In this document: positions 1 through 8,560 of the stretch, one piece after another
How the letters are laid out: each line of letters opens with the position of its first letter
Position numbering within the stretch: position 1 is the first letter of the stretch
Assembly (NCBI GenBank): GCA_945874805.1
Contig: CAMCJI010000013.1
Coordinates: 1-35,291, forward strand
From: Asaia bogorensis
GTDB lineage: Bacteria > Pseudomonadota > Alphaproteobacteria > Acetobacterales > Acetobacteraceae
Reading direction: 5' to 3'
Length of the DNA: 35,291 bases
Notes under the pieces: model-generated
Database searches by the model: none
The model's input: the letters and a program-made list of their open reading frames with translations, nothing else
What the model was told of the DNA's origin: nothing
Translations under genes and position numbers: made by a program

Positions 1-280
1 GGACGCGGACGGCACGATCTTCCCGCTCTTCCGCACCGGCGGCATCTGGGCCAAATACAGCAATCCCGAGTTCGACAAGCTCGTCGATGCCGCCCGCTCG
101 ACACTGGACGAGACCAAGCGGCTCGGCCTCTACCGCAGCGCCTTTGCGATCCTGCGTGAGGATGCACCCGTGGTGCCGCTGTTCCAAGACGCGGCGATCT
201 ACGGCGCACGCAAGGAACTCCGCTGGCGGCCGACGCCGGACGAGGCTTTCCAGCTGATGGACATGTCCTGGCAGCCCTGA
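1..280 (+). CDS. C-terminal end of a family-5 ABC substrate-binding protein (partial)
   Basis: The open frame enters from the left edge (codons start at base 2) and stops with TGA at 278-280. The visible ~92 residues contain YSNPEFDKLVDAARSTLD, then ETKRLGLYRSAFAILREDAPVVPLF, written here as separate motifs. This is the usual C-terminal pattern of SBP_bac_5 (DppA/OppA/NikA-type) periplasmic binding proteins: a small-molecule or peptide ligand binder that delivers cargo to an ABC permease. The N-terminus, signal peptide and most of the protein lie outside the window, so the ligand cannot be guessed. It stops 8 bases before the CapA-like gene, so the two are probably co-transcribed. It is a third family-5 transporter component besides the two complete systems further right. 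Confidence 0.85.
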   Translation, partial: DADGTIFPLFRTGGIWAKYSNPEFDKLVDAARSTLDETKRLGLYRSAFAILREDAPVVPLFQDAAIYGARKELRWRPTPDEAFQLMDMSWQP

Positions 281-288
281 GCCGGGAC

Positions 289-1629
289 ATGAACGAAGGC
301 CAAAGCCTGCGCTTGGCGCTGACCGGGGACAGCATGATCACCCGGCGCCTGCCGCGGGACGGCGACGCGGCAACACGGGCGCTGTTCGGCCTGATAGCCG
401 GGTCAGATGTCGCCTTCACCAACATCGAACTGGTGCCCAACGGCTTCCGCGGCGATCCTTCGGCGCAGAACGGCGGCAGCCATATCGCCGCCGAACCTTT
501 CGTGCTGGATGAGCTGCTGGCGGCCGGCTTCAACCTGTTCAACGCCGGCAACAACCATTCGCTGGACTACGGCATCGCCGGTCTGCTCGCCACCATCGAG
601 GAGCTGGACCGGCGTGGCATGGTCTATGCCGGCGTCGGCCATACGCTCGAAGCCGCGCGCATGCCGGTTTATCTCGACCGCGCAGGCGGCAGTGTGGCGC
701 TGCTGGCCTGCTGTTCCACCTTCGCACAGGGTCAGGAGGCGGGTGCGCAGCGGCCGGATGCGCAGGGGCGGCCGGGCATCACGCCGCTGCGCTTCGACAC
801 CACCTACGAGATCCCGTCGGACCAGCTTGCGATGCTGCGCAACATTGCCGAAGGCCTCGGGCTGGAGCGGCAACGGCTGGAATCGATCCAACTTGGCTTC
901 GGCTTCCCGCCGGCCGATCCGGCAGCTCTACCATTCCTCGGTGCGACGTTCCGCGCGGCCGCCGCTCCGGCCATCCGGCGCACCGCCCGCGTGGCCGATG
1001 TGGAGGCGATGGCGAAATGGGTGCGCGACGCGCGTGACCGCGCCGACGTGGTCATCTTCAGCCTGCATTCCCACGAACAGGACGACGACCCCGAGGCGCC
1101 ACCGGATTTCATTCGCGATATGGCCCGTTGCATGATCGACGCCGGGGCGGATGTCGTCGTCGGCCACGGCCCGCATCTGCTGCGCGGCATGGAGTTCCAC
1201 CGTGGGCGGCCGATCTTCTACAGCCTGGGCAATCTGATCGCACAGAACGAGCTGGTGGCCCGTCTGCCGGCTGATTCCTACGACCGCTTCAAGATCGCGC
1301 CTGATGCGACACCTGCTGTGCTCTACCGCCAGCGCACGCAGGGCGGCCAGCGCGGCTTCCCGGCAGACCGGCGTTATTGGGAGTCGGTGCTGCCCTGCCT
1401 CACCTTCGTTGACGGCCGGCTCGCCGATATCACCATCGACGCCGTCAGCCTCGGCTTCGGTGAACCGACGCATCGGCGAGGGCGCCCGCGCCTGGCGGCG
1501 GGGGAGGAGGCCAGCGGCATCCTGCACCGCTTCGCTGACCTGTCGCGCCGCTGTGGCACTTCGATGGACGCAGTATCTGAGGTTGGCGGGCGGCTGGTAT
1601 TGCGGCCGGGCGTGCCGCCCACCGCGTAG
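289..1629 (+). CDS. CapA-family metallophosphatase-like protein (PGA_cap)
   Basis: 446 residues starting with the ATG 8 bases after the preceding stop. Visible motifs follow the CapA/PgsA calcineurin-like fold: GDSM (residues 13-16), FTNIEL (43-48), NAGNNHSLDYG (85-95), a HSHEQ segment in the middle third, and GADVVVGHGPH followed by a YSLGN motif, which is the family's closing signature. In Bacillus, CapA/PgsA takes part in poly-gamma-glutamate capsule synthesis. Free-standing proteobacterial homologues are mostly uncharacterised and often sit beside peptide or glycan uptake genes. No signal peptide or membrane segment is evident at the N-terminus, unlike Bacillus CapA, so a cytoplasmic hydrolase is likely. 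The position right after a substrate-binding protein suggests it acts on the imported compound. Family assignment is firm; function is not. Confidence 0.85.
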   Translation: MNEGQSLRLALTGDSMITRRLPRDGDAATRALFGLIAGSDVAFTNIELVPNGFRGDPSAQNGGSHIAAEPFVLDELLAAGFNLFNAGNNHSLDYGIAGLLATIEELDRRGMVYAGVGHTLEAARMPVYLDRAGGSVALLACCSTFAQGQEAGAQRPDAQGRPGITPLRFDTTYEIPSDQLAMLRNIAEGLGLERQRLESIQLGFGFPPADPAALPFLGATFRAAAAPAIRRTARVADVEAMAKWVRDARDRADVVIFSLHSHEQDDDPEAPPDFIRDMARCMIDAGADVVVGHGPHLLRGMEFHRGRPIFYSLGNLIAQNELVARLPADSYDRFKIAPDATPAVLYRQRTQGGQRGFPADRRYWESVLPCLTFVDGRLADITIDAVSLGFGEPTHRRGRPRLAAGEEASGILHRFADLSRRCGTSMDAVSEVGGRLVLRPGVPPTA

Positions 1630-1638
1630 CGGCCAGCC

Positions 1639-2112
1639 TTACCGCCTGGAACAGGGCGGGATGGCCAGGACGGTGAGGGGGTCGATGGCGGTTCCGTGCT
1701 GGAACACGGCGAAGAACAGATGCGTGCCGTAGGTAACGCCTGTCCGGGCCACGCGGCCGAGCTGTTCGCCGGCGGCAACCCGCCGCCGCCCCTGGGCGAT
1801 GGCAGGGACGAGGTTGCCGAGATGCGCGTACAGCGTCGCGAGGCCGTCCGCATGGGTGATGTGGATCGTCACCCCGCCCATACCTTGCCGGCGGATGCGG
1901 CTGACCGTCCCGGCGGCGGCGGCGCGGACTCTCGCGCCAGCGGGTGCCGGCAGATCGATCCCGTTGTGAAAGCCAGCCGGTGCGTTCGGCCCGATGGCCC
2001 GGCGCCAGCCGAAGGGCGAGGAGACGCAGGCAGGCTGTACTGGCACCCGAAGCTGGATCGGCTCCGCCCGCGCCAAGCCCGGCAGCAGGCAAAGCAGCAA
2101 CAACGCTCGCAC
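1639..2112 (-). CDS. M23 (LytM-type) peptidase homologue, probably exported, metal motif altered
   Basis: 157 residues using the GTG at 2110-2112. This start gives a clean short signal peptide, MRALLLLCLLPGLARA, followed by EPIQLRVPVQPACVSSPFGWR. Longer in-frame starts up to 2253 would run into the divergent gene and bury the signal. The M23 fold is clear: SSPFGWRRA, HNGIDLPAPAG (first metal-binding H-x3-D), the beta-sheet core GTVSRIRRQGMGGVTIHI, LYAHLGNL, and a terminal GTHLFFAVF. In active LytM-type peptidases the last motif is H-x-H, whose second His binds zinc. Here it reads H-L-F, so a ligand is lost, as in degenerate M23 proteins such as EnvC/NlpD that activate amidases. Likely a periplasmic cell-wall factor; catalysis is doubtful. 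It converges on the CapA-like gene. Confidence 0.78.
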   Translation of the reverse strand: MRALLLLCLLPGLARAEPIQLRVPVQPACVSSPFGWRRAIGPNAPAGFHNGIDLPAPAGARVRAAAAGTVSRIRRQGMGGVTIHITHADGLATLYAHLGNLVPAIAQGRRRVAAGEQLGRVARTGVTYGTHLFFAVFQHGTAIDPLTVLAIPPCSRR

Positions 2113-2206
2113 GGGGGTAGAACAGAGGGTCAAGCGCAACCCGGCAAGCGCGAAACATCGGCGCACCGGGTTGCAGTTCAGCCTTCGCGGCCAAATGTCA
2201 GGGATC

Positions 2207-2965
2207 ATGCCAAGCCTGAAGATCGTCATACCGCTTTTCGCTCTGTTCTTCATCGTTCCGCTCGGCCTCGCCGCGCTGCGCTACCACCAAGCGGGTGTCG
2301 GCGCCGACTGGTGGAGTGCGGACCGGTCGAGTATCGGCCACCTCCCCGCTGCCGGAGCGCATCCTGCCGCCGTGGTGCGGGTATTCGCTGCCCCCACCGT
2401 GCGCTGGCGCGGTATCTTTGCCGTGCATTGCTGGATCGTCGTCAAGCCCGAGGGGGCCGCCAGCTATAGCCGCTACGACTATACCGCCTGGGGCGAACCG
2501 CTGCGCGTGAACGGCTTCGCCCCCGATGGCCGCTGGTTCGGACGGCTGCCGGAGTTGGTCTTCGCGGCGGACGGAGCGGCGGCAGCGGCAATGATACCGG
2601 GCATGCAGGCGGCGATCGAAACCTTCCGCCTGCGCGGCCGCGGCGACTACCGCGCCTGGCCCGGCCCGAATTCAAATACCTTCGTCGCCGCGGTGCTGGA
2701 TGCCGTGCCTGGAGCTGCGGTGGTCCTGCCGCCCAATGCGATCGGCAAGGACTACCCCTATGACGGCCACTGGCTTCGCCGGACGGCGTCGGGAACCGGC
2801 GTTCGCCTGTCGCTCGGCGGCTATGCGGGCCTGACGCTGGGGTGGGTGGAGGGCGTGGAGCTCAATATTCTCGGCGGGGTCGTCGGGCTCGATATCCGGC
2901 GCCCAGCAATCAAGCTGCCCGGCCTCGGGCGGCTCGGCCTGCCGAGCATGCCGGCACCTGCCTGA
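2207..2965 (+). CDS. DUF3750 family protein with N-terminal membrane anchor
   Basis: 252 residues from ATG 2207 (an alternative in-frame ATG is at 2195). Residues 1-25 form a hydrophobic anchor beginning MPSLKIVIPLFALFFIVPL. The body has the DUF3750 signature: AVVRVFAAPTVRWRGIFAVH, WIVVKPEGA, SRYDYTAWG, RGDYRAWPGPNSNTFVA and LPPNAIGKDYPYDG. The GPNSNTF and GKDY motifs recur in all members I remember. The family has no assigned function; the Asn/Thr-rich GPNSNTF stretch could form a catalytic or binding pocket, but that is a guess. The gene is divergent from the M23-type gene, with 94 bases between start codons, and converges on dnaE2. The longer reading frame upstream would overlap the M23 gene antisense and is not needed. 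Confidence 0.8.
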   Translation: MPSLKIVIPLFALFFIVPLGLAALRYHQAGVGADWWSADRSSIGHLPAAGAHPAAVVRVFAAPTVRWRGIFAVHCWIVVKPEGAASYSRYDYTAWGEPLRVNGFAPDGRWFGRLPELVFAADGAAAAAMIPGMQAAIETFRLRGRGDYRAWPGPNSNTFVAAVLDAVPGAAVVLPPNAIGKDYPYDGHWLRRTASGTGVRLSLGGYAGLTLGWVEGVELNILGGVVGLDIRRPAIKLPGLGRLGLPSMPAPA

Positions 2966-3013
2966 TCATCGGCGGGCCGGCAGGCCTGCTGTCGTCATGC
3001 TTCCACCCTGGCA

Positions 3014-6000
3014 TCAATGGAAGTCCCGTGATTTCGGCAGGATGCGCACATCGCGCGGATGCCGGCCACGGGGAGCCTGCGGGTGCTTGAACTCGTCGGC
3101 TGGGGCGAGCGGCAGGCTGGGGGTGGCCGTTTCGAACAGATGGCTCAGGGCCGCGGAACGATCGCGCACGCGGCTGGCCATCAGATGCACCACGCCCTCC
3201 GGGCTTTTCTGCACCTTGCCCTCCACCAGCATCAGCCGTGCGGCCATCACCTCGCGGCGGAACTGCTCGAACAGGCTGGCCCAGAGAATGACGTTGATGA
3301 TGCCGGTTTCATCCTCCAGCGTGATGAAGATCGCATTTCCTTTGCCCGGCCGCTGGCGCACCAGCACCAGGCCGGCGGTACTCAGCGTCATCCCGTCCCG
3401 GCTCGCGGCGATATCGGCGGCACTGCGCACGCCCTCTCCGCGGAACATCTCGCGCAGGATGCCCATCGGATGCCCCTTCAGTGACAGCCGCATCGTCTGG
3501 TAGTCGGCGGCGATCTGCTCCGCCAAGGCCATGACCGGCAGCCGCGCATCCGCCTCGGCCGCCAGTTCGCGGGCCTCGCTGGCGGCGAACAGCGGCAGGG
3601 GTGCTGCATCGGGCAGGCGGCGCACCGCCCAGAGCGCCGCCCGCCGGTCCAGCAGCAGGGAGGCGAAAGCATCCGCATCGGCCAGCGGGCGCAGGGCGGC
3701 CCCCCGCAGGCCGGTGCGGGCGGCGAGGGTTTCGATATCGGGGTAGCCATTGCCGCGCCGGCCGACGATGCGCTGCGCGTCGGCGGCCCCCAGCCCTTCG
3801 ATCTGCCGCAGGCCCAGCCGCAGCGCCAGCGCGCCGTCGCACGGCTCCAGCGTGTTGTCCCACTGGCTGTGGTTGATGTCGGCGGCATGGACCGGCACGC
3901 CGTGTTCGGAAGCGTCGCGCACGATCTGCGCCGGCGCGTAGAAGCCCATCGGTTGGGAGTTCAGCAGGGCGCAGGCAAACACCGCCGGATGGTGGCATTT
4001 GATCCAGGAGGAGATGTAGACGAGCTTAGCGAAGGAGGCTGCGTGGCTTTCGGGGAAGCCATAGCTTCCGAAACCCTTGACCTGTTCGAAGCAGCGCGCC
4101 GCGAACTCCCGTTCATAGCCGCGCGCCACCATGCGCTCGACCATCAGCGCTTCAAAGGCGGTGATGGTGCCGAGGTTGCGGAAGGTCGCCATCGCGCGGC
4201 GCAGGCCATTGGCCTCCGCGTCGGAGAACTCGGCGGCGACCATGGCGAGCTTCATGGCCTGCTCCTGGAACAGCGGCACGCCGAGGGTCTTGTTCAGCAC
4301 GTCATGCAGTTCGTTTGGATCATGCGGCGGGGCTGGCTGCGGGTAGACGACCGCCTCAAGCCCTGACCGGCGGCGGAGATAGGGGTGGACCATGTCGCCC
4401 TGGATCGGCCCGGGCCGCACGATCGCCACCTGGATCACCAGATCGTAGAAGGTGCGGGGTTTCAGGCGCGGCAGCATGTTCATCTGCGCCCGGCTCTCCA
4501 CCTGGAACACACCCAGCGAATCCCCGCGGCTCAGCATGTCATAGACCGCCGGATCCTCCACCGGCACATCGGCGAGCTGCATGTCGATGCCCGCGTGCTG
4601 GCGCAGCAGGTCGAAGGATTTGCGGATGCAGGTCAGCATGCCCAGCGCCAGCACATCGACCTTCATCAGCTTCAGCGTGTCGATATCGTCCTTGTCCCAT
4701 TCGATGAAGGTCCGCTCGGCCATCGCGGCATTGCCGATCGGCATGATCTCATCCAGCCGGCCGCGTGTCAGCACGAAGCCGCCGACATGCTGGGAGAGAT
4801 GGCGGGGAAAGCCGAGCAGGCGCGTCGCCTGATCCACCGTGCGGCGGATCAGCGGATTGTTCGGGTCCAGCCCGGCCTGTGCCACATGCGCATCTGCGAT
4901 GTCGCTGCCCCAGCTGCCCCATTGGGTGGAGGCGAGGCGGGCGGTGATGTCGTCGGGCAATCCCAACGCCTTGCCCACATCGCGCATCGCGCTGCGGGGG
5001 CGGTAGCTGATCACCGTGCCGACGATGCCGGCGCGGTGGCGGCCGTATTTTTCGTAGATGTACTGGATCACCTCCTCACGCCGCTCATGCTCGAAATCCA
5101 CATCGATATCAGGTGGTTCGCGCCGTTCGGTGGAGATGAAGCGGGCGAACAGCAGGTTGTGCTCGGCCGGATCGACGCAGGTGATGCCCAGCACGTAGCA
5201 GACGGCGGAATTCGCCGCCGAACCGCGGCCCTGGCAGAGGATGTGCCGTGCCCGGGCAAAGCTCACGATGTCATGGATCGTCAGGAAATACGGCGCGTAG
5301 CCCAGTAGGGCTATCATGCCGAGCTCATGGCGCAACAGGTCCGCCACCTTGGGCGGCACACCCGCGGGATAGCACGCGGTGGCGGAGCGCCAGGTCAGAT
5401 CTTCGAGCCATGCCTGCGGCGTCCAGCCCTGCGGCACGGGTTCGTCGGGATATTCGTACTGCAGCTGGTCCAGGTTGAATTCGATCCGGCCCAGCAGGCG
5501 CTGCGTCTCCCCGATCGCCGACGGGGCATCGCGGAACAGCCGTGCCATCTCGGCGGCAGGTTTGAGGTGCCGCTCGGCATTGGCCTCCAGCTGCCGGCCG
5601 GCATGGCTGATCGTGACACCGGCGCGGATGCAGGTCAGTACGTCCTGCAGGTCGCGCTGTTCGGGCCGGTCGTAGAGCACGTCGTTGACGGCCAGCAGCG
5701 GCAGCCCCGCGGCCTCCGCCAGGCCGTGCAGCCGTGCGAGGCGGCGGCGATCGTCGCCCCGGCGCGGCATGGTGGCGGCCAGCCAGGCCGCATCCGGCGC
5801 GGCTGCGGCCAGTTCGGCCAGCACCGGCGCCGTGCAGCCCTGCGGCATGACCACCAGCAGCAGCCCGGCAGTATCGGCCAGTAGATCCTCGCGCGTGAGG
5901 TGGCAGTCGCCTTTCGCGGCGCGCCGGTTGCCGGTGGTCAACAGGCGGCAGAGCCGCGCCCAACCGTCGCGCGTGGCGGGATAGGCGATGATGTCCGGCG

Positions 6001-6304
6001 TGGCGTCGGCAAAGGCCAGTCTGGCACCCACGGCGAGCTTGAACACCTGGGCGCGGGCGCCAAGCACCTGCGGGTCGATCCCGCCGGTGGGCAGGCCGGT
6101 CAGCTCGATCGGCGTCTGCCCGGCCTGGCGCAGATCGCGCAGGGCCGCGTGGGCGCGCACCACGCCGGCGAGCGTGTTGCGGTCGGCGATGCCGATGCCG
6201 GTATGGCCGAGCAGCAGCGCGGTCAGCACCAGGTCCCGCGGATGCGAGGCACCGCGCAGGAAGGAGAAGTTGCTGGCGGCCGCCAACTCCGCATATCCGC
6301 TCAT
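3014..6304 (-). CDS. dnaE2: Error-prone DNA polymerase DnaE2 (ImuC)
   Basis: 1096 residues, full family length, from ATG 6304 (MSGYAELAAASNFSFLRG). The ATG overlaps the imuB stop in an ATGA arrangement. The N-terminal PHP domain spans about residues 1-250. The polymerase core has HILCQGRGSAANSAVCYVLG (about 354-373) and the catalytic Asp cluster PDIDVDF at about 398-404. The C-terminus carries an OB-fold segment (LVLVRQRPGKGNAIFITLED) and ends in the conserved DnaE2 tail PRDVRILPKSRDFH. DnaE2 is the translesion polymerase of the ImuA-ImuB-DnaE2 mutasome. It extends past lesions, and ImuB links it to the beta clamp, causing SOS-induced mutation. It is the third cistron of a LexA-controlled operon. 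A longer frame to 6445 exists, but those codons lie inside imuB and show no DnaE homology. Confidence 0.97.
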   Translation of the reverse strand: MSGYAELAAASNFSFLRGASHPRDLVLTALLLGHTGIGIADRNTLAGVVRAHAALRDLRQAGQTPIELTGLPTGGIDPQVLGARAQVFKLAVGARLAFADATPDIIAYPATRDGWARLCRLLTTGNRRAAKGDCHLTREDLLADTAGLLLVVMPQGCTAPVLAELAAAAPDAAWLAATMPRRGDDRRRLARLHGLAEAAGLPLLAVNDVLYDRPEQRDLQDVLTCIRAGVTISHAGRQLEANAERHLKPAAEMARLFRDAPSAIGETQRLLGRIEFNLDQLQYEYPDEPVPQGWTPQAWLEDLTWRSATACYPAGVPPKVADLLRHELGMIALLGYAPYFLTIHDIVSFARARHILCQGRGSAANSAVCYVLGITCVDPAEHNLLFARFISTERREPPDIDVDFEHERREEVIQYIYEKYGRHRAGIVGTVISYRPRSAMRDVGKALGLPDDITARLASTQWGSWGSDIADAHVAQAGLDPNNPLIRRTVDQATRLLGFPRHLSQHVGGFVLTRGRLDEIMPIGNAAMAERTFIEWDKDDIDTLKLMKVDVLALGMLTCIRKSFDLLRQHAGIDMQLADVPVEDPAVYDMLSRGDSLGVFQVESRAQMNMLPRLKPRTFYDLVIQVAIVRPGPIQGDMVHPYLRRRSGLEAVVYPQPAPPHDPNELHDVLNKTLGVPLFQEQAMKLAMVAAEFSDAEANGLRRAMATFRNLGTITAFEALMVERMVARGYEREFAARCFEQVKGFGSYGFPESHAASFAKLVYISSWIKCHHPAVFACALLNSQPMGFYAPAQIVRDASEHGVPVHAADINHSQWDNTLEPCDGALALRLGLRQIEGLGAADAQRIVGRRGNGYPDIETLAARTGLRGAALRPLADADAFASLLLDRRAALWAVRRLPDAAPLPLFAASEARELAAEADARLPVMALAEQIAADYQTMRLSLKGHPMGILREMFRGEGVRSAADIAASRDGMTLSTAGLVLVRQRPGKGNAIFITLEDETGIINVILWASLFEQFRREVMAARLMLVEGKVQKSPEGVVHLMASRVRDRSAALSHLFETATPSLPLAPADEFKHPQAPRGRHPRDVRILPKSRDFH

Positions 6305-7851
6305 GCGAACAGCGCGTGCATGAACCAGGGCGGCGCGCTGCCGCTGTTGTGCAGCCCTGCGCGGAACACCCAAAAGCGCCGGCCTGCGGCGTCTTCCAGC
6401 CGGTAATAGTCGCGTGTCGGTGCCTGCGGCCCGTCGCGCCACCATTCCGGGGCAATCCGCTCCGGCCCCTCGGCGTGGATGACCTCATGCAGCACCCGCC
6501 GCCAGCGGAACCGTAGCGGCGCGCCATCCGGCACCTCCGCCAGGGTCTCGATCGGCTGCGGCGGGTCGAACAGGCGCAGCGGACGGGTGGGCGGGCCTGT
6601 CGTCAAAAGCCGGAACCGGGTGGCTGCGTCGGGCATCTGCTGGGCTGGCACCGCCTGGAAGGCCCGCTCGGGGTGGTGGGTGTCCTGGGTGACGAAGCGC
6701 AGCACGCGGTCGCGGCCGAAGCGGGTGGCGAGGCGGTCGATCAGGGCGTCGATCTCCGCACTTTCCGTTATCTGCCCGTCCAGGCCGGGTTGCGCCGGTG
6801 CCAGCCTGTCGGTACCGGTCACCGCCAGGCGCACGACGTCGATACCGAATCCCGCATCGATCGGCTCGTTCAGGGTGGCGATGCGCAGGGCGAACAGCCG
6901 CAGCAGGGTCGCCACGTCGCGTGAGGGGCGGCCGGTCTCCACCAGGATGCGGCGCACCTGCCCGTCGCTGCGGAACAGGCTCGCCTCGAAGCTGCGCCCG
7001 CCGATGCCGCGCTGCTCCAGCAGGGTGGCCAGCTCGCGCATCAGTTCGCCGAGAACGCCTTCCAGGGCCTGGGCCTGCACCAGCGGTTCCAGAAAATGCC
7101 GCTCCACCGTGCAGGCGGCCGGCGGGCGCAGCGGCACGATCCGGGTGTCCTCCTGCCCCAGCAGCCGCGCTAGGCGCGTGGTCAGGGCGGCCCCGAACCG
7201 GGCCGTCAGGGCCGCGGAGGGGCGGTCCGCCAGGTCGCCCACGGTCTTCAGCCCGCTGCGCATCAAGGCTTGCGCCGTTGCCGCCGTCGCCTCCAGCGCC
7301 TGCACGGGAAGCCGGGCGATCTGCAAAGCCTCCGATACGTCGGCGGTACCGAAGCGGGCCAGGGCCCGTGCCGCATCCGGCGTGCCGGCGAGACCATCCT
7401 GCACCGACAGGCCGAGGGCCGTGAGGCGGCGCAGCAGCGTCTGCCGCAACCGCCCCTCCGTGCCGAACAGCACGGCGCATCCGGTGATGTCGAGCACCAG
7501 GCCTTCCGGCGGGCTGAGGGCCACCAGGGGGGTGAAGCGCTCGCACAGCAGCGCGAGCCGCAGCAGAAAATCCGCATCCGCCGCCGGGTTGGCCTCCGCG
7601 GCCACCAGCGGATGCACCCGCGCCCGCGCCTCGGCCAGCGTGAGGCCTGGGGCCAGTCCTAGGCCGGCCGCCTGCCGATCGACGGCGGTCAGGCGCTGGG
7701 CACCGCGCAGCTTTTCCACCAGCACCAGCGGCGCATCATCCGGCGTGCCGTTCGCCCCCCGCGACCAGACCAGCCGTTCGCTCGGCAGAAAGGGGAGCCA
7801 CAGCGCAAGGTAGCGGCGGGGTGGCGCGGTTGCGGAAGCATCCTTGCTCAT
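6301..7851 (-). CDS. imuB: ImuB, Y-family polymerase-like mutasome hub
   Basis: 516 residues. The N-terminus has RRYLALWLPFLPSERLVW (about 12-29), typical of ImuB, then a Y-family core with SPPEGLVLDITGCAVLFG (LDITGC-LFG motif) and a little-finger region. ImuB proteins resemble Y-family polymerases but lack the catalytic carboxylates. They act as an adaptor between the beta clamp, ImuA and DnaE2, and I do not see an intact pair of Y-family acidic active-site motifs here. The C-terminus (DYYRLEDAAGRRFWVFRAGL) is the conserved ImuB tail. Its ATG lies 116 bases inside the 3' end of imuA, and its stop overlaps the dnaE2 start by 4 bases, so translation of all three is probably coupled. Confidence 0.95.
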   Translation of the reverse strand: MSKDASATAPPRRYLALWLPFLPSERLVWSRGANGTPDDAPLVLVEKLRGAQRLTAVDRQAAGLGLAPGLTLAEARARVHPLVAAEANPAADADFLLRLALLCERFTPLVALSPPEGLVLDITGCAVLFGTEGRLRQTLLRRLTALGLSVQDGLAGTPDAARALARFGTADVSEALQIARLPVQALEATAATAQALMRSGLKTVGDLADRPSAALTARFGAALTTRLARLLGQEDTRIVPLRPPAACTVERHFLEPLVQAQALEGVLGELMRELATLLEQRGIGGRSFEASLFRSDGQVRRILVETGRPSRDVATLLRLFALRIATLNEPIDAGFGIDVVRLAVTGTDRLAPAQPGLDGQITESAEIDALIDRLATRFGRDRVLRFVTQDTHHPERAFQAVPAQQMPDAATRFRLLTTGPPTRPLRLFDPPQPIETLAEVPDGAPLRFRWRRVLHEVIHAEGPERIAPEWWRDGPQAPTRDYYRLEDAAGRRFWVFRAGLHNSGSAPPWFMHALFA

Positions 7852-8539
7852 GGCTCCACTCCAGATGCCAGGTATTGCTCGCTGCCCCGCCGCGATGGCG
7901 CAGCAGCGTCGCCGCGAAGGCCGGCTGGCCTGGTGCGTTGGCTGCCAGGGGCTGGGAGGGCAGGCTGGTCACCATCCAGCGCGAGGTGGCCGCACTGGGG
8001 GCGGGGATGGCGGCCACGCGCAGCATCAGTACCGGTACGTCGGCCTTCTCCGCCGCGAGGGAGAGCCGGCGCGTGGCCGTTAGGTCGAGCAAGGCGGGCT
8101 CGCCCCAGAGTTCGGCCACCACCGCCCCCAGCCCTGCACATCCCGCCGCCTCGGCCGCCGCCTGCAACACGCCCAGCACGTCCCGCGCGCGGACCAATAC
8201 GACCCGCGCCGGGTCCAGCCCCAGCGCCGCCAGCCCCGGCGGGTGCAGTTTTCCGGTCTCCGCGTCGAGAAAATCCTGCCTTACCCAGAGGATCTGCTGC
8301 CGCGCCGCCCCTTTGCCGGTGGCGCGCACCGCCAGCAGGGCGATGAAGCCCATCGCCGCCGCCACATCGGCCTGCTTGCCGGCGAACACCTCATGCAGCG
8401 CTCCGCGGGTCAGGCCGCCGCCGACCCAGGCATCCAGCTCCGGCGCCCCGAACGTGATCCCGCCGCGGGGCGAATGTGCCGCCGGGCGTTCGCGTTGGTG
8501 CGGGCGCAGGGGGAGCGTGCGGGTGATAGGCGGGCGCAT
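7736..8539 (-). CDS. imuA: ImuA, SOS mutasome RecA-like protein
   Basis: 267 residues from ATG 8539. The open frame continues to 8707, but the stretch above 8539 carries the promoter and LexA box, so the shorter start is chosen. Features of ImuA/SulA-like proteins: GGITFGAPELDAWVGGGLTRGALHEVFAG near the N-terminus (RecA-like fold, no proper Walker A), QILWVRQDFLDAETGKLHPPGL, ARDVLGVLQAAAEAA and, at the end, TWHLEWSHEQGCFRNRATPP with the CAVAPLSAERTAG tail. ImuA interacts with ImuB and RecA and is needed for DnaE2-dependent mutagenesis. The conserved tail lies in the 116-base overlap with imuB, so the overlap is real and not a misplaced stop. The operon is divergent from the ABC-F gene. Confidence 0.93.
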   Translation of the reverse strand: MRPPITRTLPLRPHQRERPAAHSPRGGITFGAPELDAWVGGGLTRGALHEVFAGKQADVAAAMGFIALLAVRATGKGAARQQILWVRQDFLDAETGKLHPPGLAALGLDPARVVLVRARDVLGVLQAAAEAAGCAGLGAVVAELWGEPALLDLTATRRLSLAAEKADVPVLMLRVAAIPAPSAATSRWMVTSLPSQPLAANAPGQPAFAATLLRHRGGAASNTWHLEWSHEQGCFRNRATPPLPCAVAPLSAERTAGLVAGGERHAG

Positions 8540-8543
8540 AAAT

Positions 8544-8558
8544 GTTCCTGATTTGTTC
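8544..8558 (-). promoter_or_regulatory. LexA (SOS) box of the imuA-imuB-dnaE2 operon
   Basis: The + strand reads GTTC-CTGATTT-GTTC, an exact match to the alphaproteobacterial LexA consensus GTTC-N7-GTTC (GAAC-N7-GAAC on the coding strand). It starts two bases after the predicted -10 and ends 4 bases before the imuA ATG. It therefore covers the transcription start region and the Shine-Dalgarno sequence. Confidence 0.93.
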
Positions 8559-8560
8559 GC

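Noticed and set aside
921-932. GGCAG-CT-CTACC, resembling the LacI-type operator
   Set aside because: Lies in the middle of the CapA-like coding sequence, has a non-CG centre and no promoter context; likely chance.
1702-1717. GAAC-N8-GAAC resembling a LexA box
   Set aside because: Spacer is 8 rather than 7 and the site is inside the 3' end of the M23-type gene, far from any start.
2980-2989. 10-bp palindrome GCAGGCCTGC between DUF3750 and dnaE2
   Set aside because: Short, no T-run, and in a 48-base convergent gap; could be part of a terminator but not supportable.
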